The notes under the pieces were generated by a model. That model saw only the letters and a program-made list of their open reading frames with translations, was not told the DNA's origin and did no database searches. Position numbers and translations under genes: made by a program. From contig NZ_FPAZ01000017.1 in NCBI RefSeq assembly GCF_900116435.1, positions 30,576 to 94,575 on the forward strand: DNA of 64,000 nt, read 5' to 3'. Positions 1 to 9,553 of this stretch are shown piece after piece (position 1 is the stretch's first letter; each line of letters starts with the position of its first letter). Origin of the DNA: Pseudoalteromonas lipolytica (GTDB lineage Bacteria > Pseudomonadota > Gammaproteobacteria > Enterobacterales > Alteromonadaceae).

Positions 1-5
1 GTTGA

Positions 6-458
6 CTAGTCTTTAAATGACTTATGACAGTCTTTACATCCTTTAGCCCACGCACCGAATGCTTTACCAATTACTTTCTGATCACCACTTTTTGCTGCAA
101 CCGCAAGTTCATCCGCATATTGCTGGAAAGCGACTGCTTTTTTCATAAAAGTGTCGTTATCGTTCCACACCGCGGGAAGCGCTGATGTTTCGCCTTTGTC
201 TGAACCTGCAACAAATGCTTCCCATGGCATTTTTGATAAAGCGGCAGCATTATTTGCTCGCATTTGGAAGCGCTCAGCATCAAAAGGGACTTTTCCTTTT
301 AACATGTCGCCCATATCACCAATTTGTACACGGATCATAGAAAACGCAGCTTGGCGGTATTCAATCGCGTCGCTAGGTTCTTCGAATACGGTGCTTGCTG
401 TTGCGCCTAGTGCCAGTGTCGATAACATGGTACCTAATACTAAGTGTTTTAATTTCAT
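6..458 (-). CDS. Cytochrome c' (periplasmic c-type haem protein)
   Basis: A 150-residue protein with an N-terminal signal peptide and a C-terminal haem motif, CKDCH, at residues 141-145. The position of CxxCH at the extreme C-terminus of a four-helix bundle of this size is typical of the cytochrome c' family, whose members bind pentacoordinate haem and small gases such as NO in the periplasm. I place the start at the ATG at 458 because AAGGGG lies about 8 bases upstream and the signal peptide (MKLKHLVLG...) begins there; an in-frame upstream start at 482 would add eight residues. The gene appears monocistronic. Its physiological partner is not visible in the window. Confidence 0.88.
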   Translation of the reverse strand: MKLKHLVLGTMLSTLALGATASTVFEEPSDAIEYRQAAFSMIRVQIGDMGDMLKGKVPFDAERFQMRANNAAALSKMPWEAFVAGSDKGETSALPAVWNDNDTFMKKAVAFQQYADELAVAAKSGDQKVIGKAFGAWAKGCKDCHKSFKD

Positions 459-561
459 TCCTTTTGCCCCTTTAGATGTCATAAAGATAAACTGTTTGAG
501 TTGTATCTTAGCTAGGTGTTTTATTCAAGTGTAATGCGGTTAATCTTAACTTAAGTTTAAT

Positions 562-1032
562 TTAATCATTAATATCAATGTCAGCGAAGATCATCCCGCG
601 TCGCATGCTACGTGTTGCTAAGAAAACTTCGCCAAGTAACGATAAAAAGCCACAAATGAGCAGTGCCATCGCAGCCACAAAGCAACTCGCAATGGTCACA
701 CTTAAGTTGATAGAGTGAATGTGTGATAAAAATAAACACATAACCACGGCGCACACGAGCAAAGCACTTAATACACTTGCACTAAATGCAATATGAATAC
801 AGCGAGAACGTTTTAGCAGGGCTCTTAATTCTGTGGTCAGTGACTTATTGAACTCTTCGTCGGTACTGACTTTTAGCTTTCGCTCTAACTGCCTAGCGCG
901 GTCTGTAATACGCGCTAAACGATTTGATAAAACACCTAAGGTTGCCGCAATACCGGTGATTAAAAAGACCGGAGCGACAGCGGTTTGTATAACCTTTGCC
1001 ATAGTTAGTATGTTAATGACTTCTGAGTTCAT
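562..1032 (-). CDS. DUF2721 family membrane protein
   Basis: A 156-residue protein that matches my memory of the DUF2721 family: an N-terminal hydrophobic segment followed by the conserved NRLARITDRAR stretch (about residues 37-47), a charged helix, then two more hydrophobic segments (about 77-105 and 108-130). The function of the family is unknown. The start is supported by AAGG five bases upstream of the ATG. It is read in the same direction as the cytochrome c' gene, but 100 bases separate them, so cotranscription is uncertain. Confidence 0.75.
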   Translation of the reverse strand: MNSEVINILTMAKVIQTAVAPVFLITGIAATLGVLSNRLARITDRARQLERKLKVSTDEEFNKSLTTELRALLKRSRCIHIAFSASVLSALLVCAVVMCLFLSHIHSINLSVTIASCFVAAMALLICGFLSLLGEVFLATRSMRRGMIFADIDIND

Positions 1033-1270
1033 TGTGCCTTACTCTACTCTAAAAATATTACTTTCGTTTACAAACGTTTACATCTGAGTTTTTATTTTTA
1101 TATTCTTTTAAAACAAGGTTTTATTTGTTTTTCGGGTTCTTTATTGAGTTGATATGTAATCATGGTGTAATCAAGATGTTGTTCCTACTAATGTTTACGT
1201 TTTATATTGGCACTGAAACGTAGTTTCAATTGCTATTTAGACGATAACATAACATATCCCAGGGGAACCC

Positions 1271-4200
1271 ATGTCTAATAACCTAATAAAAAGAACAACG
1301 ATTGCTTTAGCTGTAACAAGTGCACTATGTGCCAGCGCGCAAGCGAATGATTTTTCAAAATATAATCTAGCAGGTAAAGAATTAATTAAACCGAGTGCGG
1401 TAAGTAAAAAAGAACAAAATACTCAAAGCGAAGTGACTAGTTGGTTAATAAAATTAAATGCGCCAGCAACTATTAGTGCGAAAAGTTTAGGGGCAGATGT
1501 TGCCTCAGTTCAGGCACAAGCTAAATTAGCACAGGCGAGCGTTGAGCAAGCTATTCAGAGTATGGACTTACCCGTTCAAGTCGTAGCTAAGACATCAACA
1601 CTTGTAAGTTCGGTTGTTGTGAATGGTAACAAACAAGATATCGCAAAATTACTTTCAAATCCGCAAGTTGAAGGTATTTATCCCGTCTATGATTACAAAC
1701 TACATGTAGCTGATAGTGCTGACTATATTGAAGCGACTCCGCTTGTAGCGAATGGCTTAGCGACGGGTCAAGGTGTACGTGTTGCTGTACTAGATACAGG
1801 TATTGATTATACGCACACTGCATTTGGTGGTGAAGGCACTGAAGCAGCTTATGAAGCAGCCATTGCAGATCCTACAACTGTTGATTGGCCGCAAGGAAAA
1901 GTGCTTGGTGGTTTCGATTACATTAATAATGATGCGGATCCTATTGATGTAACGACAAACCATGGTACGCATGTATCTCACTCTGTGAATGGCATTGCAC
2001 CAAATGTTGATTTATTTGTTTATTCAGTGTGTGCTGCTAACTGTCCTGGACTGGCGCAATTACTTGCGTTAGAGAATGCGATGGACCCTGATGGTGATGG
2101 TGATATTTCTGATCGTGTAGATGTCATTAATATGTCTTTAGGTGGTGACTATGGTGACATTGCTAACGACGCGGTTGGACTTTTCATTAATGAGGCTGTG
2201 AAGCTAGGCACTAACGTGGTTATTTCAGCGGGTAATGATGGTGCATACCCATTTATTGTTGGTGGTCCGAGTACAACAGAGAATGCGTTGTCTGTTGGAG
2301 CAATGACTCACCCTGCAGAAGAGCAGTCAGTTGCTAGCGGTACAGTTAACGGTGAAGAAACTATTGTTCAGCCAGCTAGCTTTGGCCCACAAACTGCATT
2401 TAGTTACACAAATGACAACATTGAATTAGTTTACCCAGAAGCAAATCAGGCAGCGTGTGAAGCATTTGCTGATGAAGTTGATTTTACTGGCAAAGGTGTG
2501 ATTATTGACCGTGGTGAGTGTGCATTCACAGTCAAAGTATTAGCAGCTCAAGCAAAGGGTGCTGAGTTCGTTGTCATTGCAAATAATACAGATGATGGCA
2601 CGCCAGCACCTATGGGCGGTGCTGATGCAGCGGTCACAATTCCTTCTGTAGGTGTAACATTTACAGCGGGTGCTGCGCTTAAAGCGGGTGGAACATTTAA
2701 CTTAACTGTTGAGCGTTTAGTATTGTCTGGTGCAATTGCAGACTTTACATCACGTGGCCCATCAATGGGCGGTTTATTAAAACCAGAAATTACCGCACCA
2801 GGCGTGAACATTATGACGGCTCATCCAGGTCTTGGTGATGGTTTAACTGGGGCTACAGGTACTTCGTTCTCTGGTCCTATCACGGCTGGTGCAGTGAGTT
2901 TACTGAAAGAAGCATTACCAGAGCGCAATGCACTTGAAATTAAAGCAACATTAATGAATACCGCTAACTTAAACGTAACAATGGAGCCATTAGCACTTAA
3001 CCCTGATGCTGAACTTGCGCCAATTAGTTACATCGGTGCAGGTTTAGTTGATGTTAATAAAGCTGCTAACTTACCTGTTGCAGCTTGGGCAGCAGATACT
3101 AAACAAGCGGCTCTTTCATTTGGTTTAGTGAATGCATCAGAAACAGTTAATTTAACAAAAACGGTACAAGTTAAGAACTTCTCGAATGAAGTAAAAGTGT
3201 ATTCGCTTTCTTTAGAACAGCGTTATCAAAATGATATTGACCGTGGTTCATTCTCATTAGATTACCCAGAGACAATCACTGTTCCTGCAGGTCAAACGCT
3301 ATCATTCGATGTGACAGCAACGATTGACCCTACTACATTACCAGAATGGACACTGACGGATGATAACATTGGCTCACAAGCAGTCACTGCTGATTTAACA
3401 AACTTAGAGCTTGATGGTGCGTTAGTCTTCTCTGATGGTAGTGAAAAAGCATTCCACCTTGTGTATCACGTATTACCAAAAGCAAATGCTGCAATGAGCT
3501 TTACTCCTGTGATGACAGAAAATGGCCTTGCTCATACGTTAACTAATACAGGTGCAGTGGCACTTGAGCCTGTATTTGCACCAACAGTAATGACTGACGA
3601 CATAGATGAAGACCAACGCTTTGATTTAGTGGGCGCGTCAATTGAGACGTTTGCTGTGCCAACAGAAGTCTGTGCAAGCGGTTTTGTTACTTTAACTACA
3701 ATGGTGATGAACGAAGGTATTACGCATTCTTATGTGGGTGGCTTCATGGCTGACTTCGATATAGACCAAGATGGTACATACGATGTAACAGTTCAAAATG
3801 GTAAACTTGAATGGTTCTATGATGTTGAGCCTGGTACCGCAATTACCTTTACACATGGTTATGGAAGTGGCTCTGGCGCGCTGAACAATATTTATCAAAT
3901 CATTGGTAATAATCATTTAACAATGCAAAGCTGTTTAGGTGATTTTGGTTTAACCGCAGAAGATGTTGGTAGAGCTACAGTAAATGTACGTTTCCGTACA
4001 GAGGAAGAAACTTGGACACCAATTGCTTCGGGCTCAGGCGATGTTGCAATGGGGACTTATACGTTTAAAGATGCATCTAATGATGTGTATGCAGCATTAG
4101 TTGATGAAGCGGGTGAAATAGTTAGCTCTTTAGAGCCAGGTGCTTCAGCAACGTTATTAAACGCAGGTGCAGACTTCATGATCCTGTCTGATTCAGGATC

Positions 4201-4969
4201 GAAAGCATTTGTAGCTACGCCAAGTGAGGACGCTGATGTTGCTCCTGTTCTTGAGGATGCTTCTTTTACAGTGGATGAAAACACTGCTGTAGATACTGTG
4301 ATTGGTTCATTAGAGGCCACTTACGGGGCTGCTCTTGCTAACCCTATTGCTGAGTATATTGTGCTTAGTTCTAACTCAACAGCCGTTTCAGTGACAGCTG
4401 AAGGTGATGTAGTAGTAATGAATGCAGATGTGCTGGATTACGATGCGGGCTTGACTTCTATCGAGCTTGAAGTCGTTGCTGTAGATTCTGCAGGTAATAT
4501 CTCTGAGCCTGCAATGATAACTGTTGAAGTAATCAATGTTGCAGATGAGCCTGAAGAAGTTTATCCTGTAATTGATGCGGACTTAGGTGAGTTCTCTGTT
4601 CAAGAGAATGCCACTGAAGGTACGGTCATTGGTACAATTACAGCAACTGATCCTGACTCAGATCTTACTCCAATCGTGTCGTATGAAGTGACAGGCAGTG
4701 ACAGTATTGGTATTAGTGATGCTGGCGAGTTGGTGGTTGCAGGTATTATCGATTATGAGCAAACAAGCTCTATCGAAGTTTCTGTAACTGCGGTTGATTC
4801 AGCTGGTAATAAATCAGAAGCAGTCACAGTTACTATTGCTGTTACTCAAGATCCTAGAGAGGACGTAGTGGTTGAAAAACCTAAGAAGAAGTCTTCATCA
4901 GGTTCATTAGCATGGTTAACTTTACTAGCTGCACCGTTTGCATTTATGCGCCGTCGCAAGCAAAAGTAA
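1271..4969 (+). CDS. Secreted S8 family serine protease (subtilase) with PA domain and cadherin-like repeats
   Basis: A 1232-residue exported subtilisin-like protease. It has a signal peptide (residues 1-25), an inhibitor-I9-like propeptide (about 55-145), and a catalytic domain with Asp175 (VLDTGID), His231 (NHGTHV), oxyanion Asn322 (SAGNDG) and Ser532 (GTSFSGP). A protease-associated domain is inserted at about 385-490. A DPDGDGDISD stretch near 275 looks like a calcium loop. After a beta-rich region come two cadherin-like repeats (about 990-1195). The C-terminus is a Ser/Gly stretch, a hydrophobic helix and an RRRK tail, resembling the GlyGly-CTERM sorting signal cut by rhombosortase. AGGGGA precedes the ATG. 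The likely role is extracellular protein degradation. Confidence 0.93.
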   Translation: MSNNLIKRTTIALAVTSALCASAQANDFSKYNLAGKELIKPSAVSKKEQNTQSEVTSWLIKLNAPATISAKSLGADVASVQAQAKLAQASVEQAIQSMDLPVQVVAKTSTLVSSVVVNGNKQDIAKLLSNPQVEGIYPVYDYKLHVADSADYIEATPLVANGLATGQGVRVAVLDTGIDYTHTAFGGEGTEAAYEAAIADPTTVDWPQGKVLGGFDYINNDADPIDVTTNHGTHVSHSVNGIAPNVDLFVYSVCAANCPGLAQLLALENAMDPDGDGDISDRVDVINMSLGGDYGDIANDAVGLFINEAVKLGTNVVISAGNDGAYPFIVGGPSTTENALSVGAMTHPAEEQSVASGTVNGEETIVQPASFGPQTAFSYTNDNIELVYPEANQAACEAFADEVDFTGKGVIIDRGECAFTVKVLAAQAKGAEFVVIANNTDDGTPAPMGGADAAVTIPSVGVTFTAGAALKAGGTFNLTVERLVLSGAIADFTSRGPSMGGLLKPEITAPGVNIMTAHPGLGDGLTGATGTSFSGPITAGAVSLLKEALPERNALEIKATLMNTANLNVTMEPLALNPDAELAPISYIGAGLVDVNKAANLPVAAWAADTKQAALSFGLVNASETVNLTKTVQVKNFSNEVKVYSLSLEQRYQNDIDRGSFSLDYPETITVPAGQTLSFDVTATIDPTTLPEWTLTDDNIGSQAVTADLTNLELDGALVFSDGSEKAFHLVYHVLPKANAAMSFTPVMTENGLAHTLTNTGAVALEPVFAPTVMTDDIDEDQRFDLVGASIETFAVPTEVCASGFVTLTTMVMNEGITHSYVGGFMADFDIDQDGTYDVTVQNGKLEWFYDVEPGTAITFTHGYGSGSGALNNIYQIIGNNHLTMQSCLGDFGLTAEDVGRATVNVRFRTEEETWTPIASGSGDVAMGTYTFKDASNDVYAALVDEAGEIVSSLEPGASATLLNAGADFMILSDSGSKAFVATPSEDADVAPVLEDASFTVDENTAVDTVIGSLEATYGAALANPIAEYIVLSSNSTAVSVTAEGDVVVMNADVLDYDAGLTSIELEVVAVDSAGNISEPAMITVEVINVADEPEEVYPVIDADLGEFSVQENATEGTVIGTITATDPDSDLTPIVSYEVTGSDSIGISDAGELVVAGIIDYEQTSSIEVSVTAVDSAGNKSEAVTVTIAVTQDPREDVVVEKPKKKSSSGSLAWLTLLAAPFAFMRRRKQK

Positions 4970-4990
4970 TGACTTGATTTGTAATTAATA

Positions 4991-5013
4991 AAGGGAGCTT
5001 CGGCTCCCTTTTT
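4991..5013 (+). terminator. Rho-independent terminator of the subtilase gene
   Basis: AAGGGAGC, a TTCG tetraloop and GCTCCCTT form a perfect hairpin followed by a T-run, 22 bases after the subtilase stop codon. This is a textbook intrinsic terminator and separates the protease from the downstream oligopeptidase gene. Confidence 0.95.
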
Positions 5014-5098
5014 ACATTGCTTCACAAAGCATGCTTATATCTTGCTCTGTTTTTACTTATATTGGAGGATGAATAATAAAAAATACAACAGGAATCTC

Positions 5099-7273
5099 AT
5101 GAACGTTGGTTACTCTCTCTGCTTTGCAGCACTCTCATTTGCCGTTTTAACGGCGTGTAATAAAGTCCCTGATACCGCACATAATATTGAGCAATCACGT
5201 ATTACAGAAAATGCAGGTATAGCGGCACCTATTGCAAAAAAAATTCGCCATGAAATGAGTATTCATGGTGATACGCGTGTCGATAACTATTACTGGATGC
5301 GTGATGATGCGCGTAAAAATGAGGCGGTAATTGCCCACCTCACTGCTGAAAATACTTACGTAGATCGCACGATGGCGCATACAAAAGCGCTGCAAGATAC
5401 ACTTTTTAATGAGCTTAAAAGTCGTATAGAGAAAGACGATAACTCTGTGGCTACCAAAAAGGGAGACTATTATTACTCATCGCAGACGCGAGGTGATGAT
5501 GAGTATCCAATTTATGTGCGAAGCAAATCCAGTGATGGTAACAACCAACAAGTCATATTGGATGTTAATGAACTTGCTAAAGAGCATGACTACTTTGCTG
5601 TAACAGGCATAGAGGTAAGCCCTAATGGGCATTTATTGGCATACGGTGAAGATACTTTAAGTCGGCGTATTTATACCATTAGAGTGAAAGACTTGGTCAG
5701 TGGTGAGCGACTGGCAGATACGATAGAAGGGAGTGAGGGAGATGTTGTTTGGGCAAATGACAACCGCACTTTTTACTACATTAAAAAAGATCCACAAACG
5801 TTATTAGGTTATCAGGTTTATCGCCATACATTAGGCACCCCACAAGCTGATGATGAACTGGTTTACGAAGAAAAAGATACTCGCTATTACACCAGCATAG
5901 GTAAGAGTAAAGACCATCAAAAGATCTATATTTATCATGAAAGTACTAGTGCTTCTGGTGTCTCTGTTATTGATGCAAATGACACAGGTGCTTTGCCGAA
6001 GCGGTTCATCGAGCGTGAACCAGAACTTGAATATAGTATTAAAAAGCACGGGGATTGGTACTACATAGTCACCAATCTACATGCCGTTAATTTTCAATTA
6101 ATGAAGGTACATCAATCACAAGCGCATGATAAAGGCCATTGGCAAACGGTGATTGCGGGTAGGGATAACGTTAAACTTGAAGATATCGAGTTATTTAAGA
6201 ATCATTTGGTATACAAGGAACGTGAAATGGGGCAAACCCGTTTAACTATTCGTGACTTACGAAACCAAAATGAACAAGTGATTGTTTTTAATGATCCAAC
6301 TTATATGGTTGATAGCTATGGAAATTTTGAGCTGGATAATCCTCGTTTACGTGTTTACTACTCAAGTATGACAACCCCAGATACCCATTACGATATCGAC
6401 CTTATAAGCGGCGAAAAAACAGTGCTTAAGCAGCGCAACGTTTTGGGTGACTTTACGCCAAGTAACTATGCATCTGAGCGTATCTATGTAACAACCCGTG
6501 ATGGTGTTGATGTACCGGTCAGCCTTGTTTATCGTAAAGATAAGTTTAAAAAAGATGGCAGTAATCCTCTTTTACAATACGGTTATGGTTCGTATGGTGC
6601 GACGATGGATCCGCGTTTTTCGAGCTCGCGTTTGAGCTTACTCGACCGCGGTTTTGTGTTTGCGATTGCACATATTCGTGGCTCTCAAATGCTAGGTCGC
6701 CCTTGGTATGAAGATGGCAAATTACTTCATAAGAAAAATACGTTTAATGACTTTATTGATGTAACTAAATCTTTAGTTGCACAAAAGTATGGTGACAAAG
6801 AACGCATATTTGCCATGGGAGGCAGTGCCGGAGGGTTATTAATGGGGGCGGTCGTTAATCAAGCGCCAGAGCTTTATAGCGGGGTGATTGCTGCAGTGCC
6901 ATTTGTTGATGTAGTCACCACGATGTTAGACACAAGTTTACCACTAACAACCAATGAATATGACGAGTGGGGTAATCCGAATGAAAAAGTATTTTACGAT
7001 TATATGCTGTCATATTCACCGTATGATCAAGTTAAAAAACAAGCCTATCCTCATATGTTGGTCACTACGGGGTTACATGATTCGCAGGTGCAATATTTCG
7101 AACCTGCAAAGTGGGTTGCTAAACTGCGTGAATACAAAACAGACAACAATTTAGTACTCTTTAAAACTGATATGGAAGCCGGGCATGGAGGGGCGTCGGG
7201 ACGCTTTAAAAGCTTACAAGACACCGCCTTGTACTATGCCTTTATGCTTGATTTAGCGGGTTATCAACAATAA
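5099..7273 (+). CDS. Oligopeptidase B-like S9 peptidase, predicted lipoprotein
   Basis: A prolyl-oligopeptidase-family serine peptidase with an N-terminal seven-bladed propeller region and a C-terminal alpha/beta hydrolase domain. The catalytic residues are Ser576 (GGSAGG), Asp661 (LHDSQV) and His696 (AGHGG). The Ser-Asp and Asp-His spacings (85 and 35) equal those I recall for E. coli oligopeptidase B, which cleaves after Lys/Arg in peptides. I choose the ATG at 5099 because AGGA lies five bases upstream and the protein then opens with a lipoprotein signal ending in LTAC (Cys20); an ATG at 5069 has GGAGG too close. Asn follows the lipid Cys, so outer-membrane sorting is expected. Classical oligopeptidase B is cytoplasmic, so this is an exported variant. 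Confidence 0.9.
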   Translation: MNVGYSLCFAALSFAVLTACNKVPDTAHNIEQSRITENAGIAAPIAKKIRHEMSIHGDTRVDNYYWMRDDARKNEAVIAHLTAENTYVDRTMAHTKALQDTLFNELKSRIEKDDNSVATKKGDYYYSSQTRGDDEYPIYVRSKSSDGNNQQVILDVNELAKEHDYFAVTGIEVSPNGHLLAYGEDTLSRRIYTIRVKDLVSGERLADTIEGSEGDVVWANDNRTFYYIKKDPQTLLGYQVYRHTLGTPQADDELVYEEKDTRYYTSIGKSKDHQKIYIYHESTSASGVSVIDANDTGALPKRFIEREPELEYSIKKHGDWYYIVTNLHAVNFQLMKVHQSQAHDKGHWQTVIAGRDNVKLEDIELFKNHLVYKEREMGQTRLTIRDLRNQNEQVIVFNDPTYMVDSYGNFELDNPRLRVYYSSMTTPDTHYDIDLISGEKTVLKQRNVLGDFTPSNYASERIYVTTRDGVDVPVSLVYRKDKFKKDGSNPLLQYGYGSYGATMDPRFSSSRLSLLDRGFVFAIAHIRGSQMLGRPWYEDGKLLHKKNTFNDFIDVTKSLVAQKYGDKERIFAMGGSAGGLLMGAVVNQAPELYSGVIAAVPFVDVVTTMLDTSLPLTTNEYDEWGNPNEKVFYDYMLSYSPYDQVKKQAYPHMLVTTGLHDSQVQYFEPAKWVAKLREYKTDNNLVLFKTDMEAGHGGASGRFKSLQDTALYYAFMLDLAGYQQ

Positions 7274-7280
7274 GCAAAAA

Positions 7281-7306
7281 GGCATCAATGCGCTTTTATT
7301 GATGCC
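7281..7306. terminator. Bidirectional terminator between convergent genes
   Basis: GGCATCAAT and ATTGATGCC form a nine-base-pair stem around an eight-base loop. A-rich sequence on the left and T-rich sequence on the right give a U-tract in both directions. It lies between the oligopeptidase stop and the convergent histidine kinase stop, whose codon it touches. Confidence 0.8.
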
Positions 7307-8766
7307 TATTTTGATAAGTTAAAGCGAAACTGGCTGCCTTTCCCTAAGGTACTATTTACTTCGATATTACTGTTCATTAGGGTTAGTAAGTGCTTGCATA
7401 TTGCTAACCCTAGCCCTGATGTTCCTCGTTTTATACTGTTTCGTGCTTGATAATGTGGCTCAAAGATCGCGTGTAACTCGTCTTCGTGTATGCCGATACC
7501 CGTGTCTGATACTGTGACGTAAAGTTGCTCACTTTGCTGTGACACGCTAATTGAGATAGTGCCCTTTTCCGGAGTATGGCGAATAGCATTTTCGAGCAGG
7601 TTGGTTAATATGCGTTCTAGTTTGGCAATATCCGTGGTCACGGTGAAGTCGCAGATTTCAGGGATAACCTGGAGAGTTATGCCGGCTTTTTGTGCAGTTA
7701 ATGCTAGCTTGGCCAGGCAATCATAAATAAGCTCTCCTAGATTAAAGGTTTCTGTGTTTATTTTTACTTGGCCACTTTCTAAGTGCGCTAGTTCGAAAAT
7801 TTGTTCTATTAACAGTTTTAACTGCTGGCAGTTATCCATAGCAAGGCTTAAGTAGTGCTGTTTTTCGTGTTCATTCAAATGACTTTTGGGTTTTTTTATT
7901 ACTTCAATAAATCCGTGCAATGAAGCAAGCGGTGTTCTTAAATCATGCGAAAGGTGAGTGAGTAACTCGCGGCGCTGTTTATCTGCCTGTTGTAACGATT
8001 TTAATTGCTCATCAATGCGAGACAACATGCCATGAACTCCTTTGCTTAAGTTACCTATTTCATTGTTACCCGAATAGCGTGGGCTTTGTGTCATTTTTGT
8101 TAAGCTGTAATTTGCCGCTCTAATTTGGCAAATCTCGTTATTTAGCTGCGTGAGGGGTAAGGTAAAAAATCGAAAGAGAATAAGCATGATAATAAGTAAC
8201 GTAATGACTGCAACTACAAACCCTATTGCACCAATCTTAAGAATGTCATTACTTTTAATATTATTAAGTAAAGTATCAAAGGTTTGACCACCAATAATCA
8301 CGTACAAATAACCTTGCAATTGTTGTTGGTTATAAACCGGCGCGGCAGAGAATATTTTTTGGGTATTACTGCGAGGATCATCACCGTAAATCGGTGTTGT
8401 ACTCGTTTTATTAATGAGTTCTTTGATAGGGATGAGATTTATTTTTTGTTTAATTACTTGCCCAGGTTTAGCCGAATAGGTCAGTAACTTACCGGTTGAA
8501 TCAACAAAGTAGAATTCAAAAGCCGGGCCGAGGATCATCAAGGTATGAAATAAGTTCTCCAAAGCTTTATAGTCATAGACACCTTGTTTAATTAATGGAT
8601 TGTCATTCACTAGGTGCTCAGCTAACTGTAAATGCAGGTTTTGTTGTGCATGATCTTGGGCGCTTTGCTCCAGCTGTTTATTCCAGTTGAATACCAGTGC
8701 ACACAACAGGCTAAAAATAAATATGAACGACCATGCGAGCTTTTGATATAAGGTCATCGAGTGCAT
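7306..8766 (-). CDS. Membrane sensor histidine kinase (partner of the adjacent response regulator)
   Basis: A 486-residue inner-membrane kinase. A transmembrane helix near residues 9-27 and another near 178-200 flank a periplasmic sensor region of about 150 residues, followed by a HAMP linker, a HisKA domain with phospho-acceptor His274 (LSHDLRTPL), and a HATPase domain with N-box (NLLENAIRHTP), G1 (DTGIGI) and G2 (GTSGLGLAI) motifs. Its start codon overlaps the stop of the response regulator gene by one base (TAATG), so the two are translationally coupled and form a cognate pair. The sensed signal is unknown; the upstream spondin-domain genes suggest an envelope-related stimulus, which is inference only. 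Confidence 0.93.
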   Translation of the reverse strand: MHSMTLYQKLAWSFIFIFSLLCALVFNWNKQLEQSAQDHAQQNLHLQLAEHLVNDNPLIKQGVYDYKALENLFHTLMILGPAFEFYFVDSTGKLLTYSAKPGQVIKQKINLIPIKELINKTSTTPIYGDDPRSNTQKIFSAAPVYNQQQLQGYLYVIIGGQTFDTLLNNIKSNDILKIGAIGFVVAVITLLIIMLILFRFFTLPLTQLNNEICQIRAANYSLTKMTQSPRYSGNNEIGNLSKGVHGMLSRIDEQLKSLQQADKQRRELLTHLSHDLRTPLASLHGFIEVIKKPKSHLNEHEKQHYLSLAMDNCQQLKLLIEQIFELAHLESGQVKINTETFNLGELIYDCLAKLALTAQKAGITLQVIPEICDFTVTTDIAKLERILTNLLENAIRHTPEKGTISISVSQQSEQLYVTVSDTGIGIHEDELHAIFEPHYQARNSIKRGTSGLGLAICKHLLTLMNSNIEVNSTLGKGSQFRFNLSK

Positions 8767-9506
8767 TAATTGGCACTCAACTGACGAGGGTTTAGTTTAT
8801 AGCCAACACCCCAGACGGTTTCTATAAATGGTGTTTGATGGTATTGCTCAAATTTACTCCGCAGACGGTTGATATGTGAATTCACTGTATGCTCATAACC
8901 ACTGTGTTGATAACCCCACACTTGGTCGAGTAATTGTTGTCGGCTAAATACGTGGTTCGGGTGCTTGGCAAAATACACCAGTAAATCAAACTCGGTGGCG
9001 GTTAAGTTAATTGCTTGGTTAGCTAAAAATGCTTGGTGGCTGGCAAATTCTATGTGCAGTTTGCCTAGTTGTATTATGGGTTGTTTCTCAGTTTGCTCGT
9101 TACTTGATTGTGCCATAAGAAGCTGTGCGCGATGGCGTAGTTGGGTTTTTATACGTGCCTGTAACTCTCTGGCGAAAAAAGGTTTGCAAATATAATCATC
9201 TGCTCCCATTTCTAACCCTATAACTCTATCCATATCGCTGCTAAGAGCGGTAAGTAAAATGACTGCGATAGTTGGGTAATGTTCCTTAACTTTTCGACAT
9301 AAACTTAATCCATCCATCTGCGGCAAGTTTATATCCAGTAATACAAGCCCATAGTGATTGCTAGCAAGCTTTTTAATCGCTGATTCAGCACTGCATGCTT
9401 CATCAATGTGTAGGTTTAAGCTTTGTAACTGGGTGGCGATCAAGTGTCGTATAGTTCGGTCATCTTCAACAATTAATACTTTTTCTGTGCGCATAGTCAT
9501 ATCCAA
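8766..9506 (-). CDS. OmpR-family response regulator
   Basis: A DNA-binding response regulator of up to 246 residues with an N-terminal receiver domain (acidic pair Asp15/Asp16, phospho-acceptor Asp58 in LLDINLPQMDG, conserved Lys in CKPF) and a C-terminal winged-helix domain ending in the usual VWGVGYKL. The start is not settled: a TTG at 9506 has GGGAGGTG about ten bases upstream, and ATG codons at 9500 and 9494 are alternatives that do not affect the domain. It is followed by its kinase and preceded, 47 bases away, by the spondin-domain lipoprotein gene, so it probably belongs to that operon and may autoregulate it. Confidence 0.93.
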   Translation of the reverse strand: MDMTMRTEKVLIVEDDRTIRHLIATQLQSLNLHIDEACSAESAIKKLASNHYGLVLLDINLPQMDGLSLCRKVKEHYPTIAVILLTALSSDMDRVIGLEMGADDYICKPFFARELQARIKTQLRHRAQLLMAQSSNEQTEKQPIIQLGKLHIEFASHQAFLANQAINLTATEFDLLVYFAKHPNHVFSRQQLLDQVWGYQHSGYEHTVNSHINRLRSKFEQYHQTPFIETVWGVGYKLNPRQLSAN

Positions 9507-9553
9507 ATCGCTAAGGCACCTCCCTATGCCCTCAGCGTAAGTGGGTGCTATTA

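Noticed and set aside
1070..1230. TGAAAC/GTTTCA and AAACGTTT dyads upstream of the subtilase gene
   Set aside because: Short dyads in AT-rich DNA with no associated regulator; too weak to call operators.
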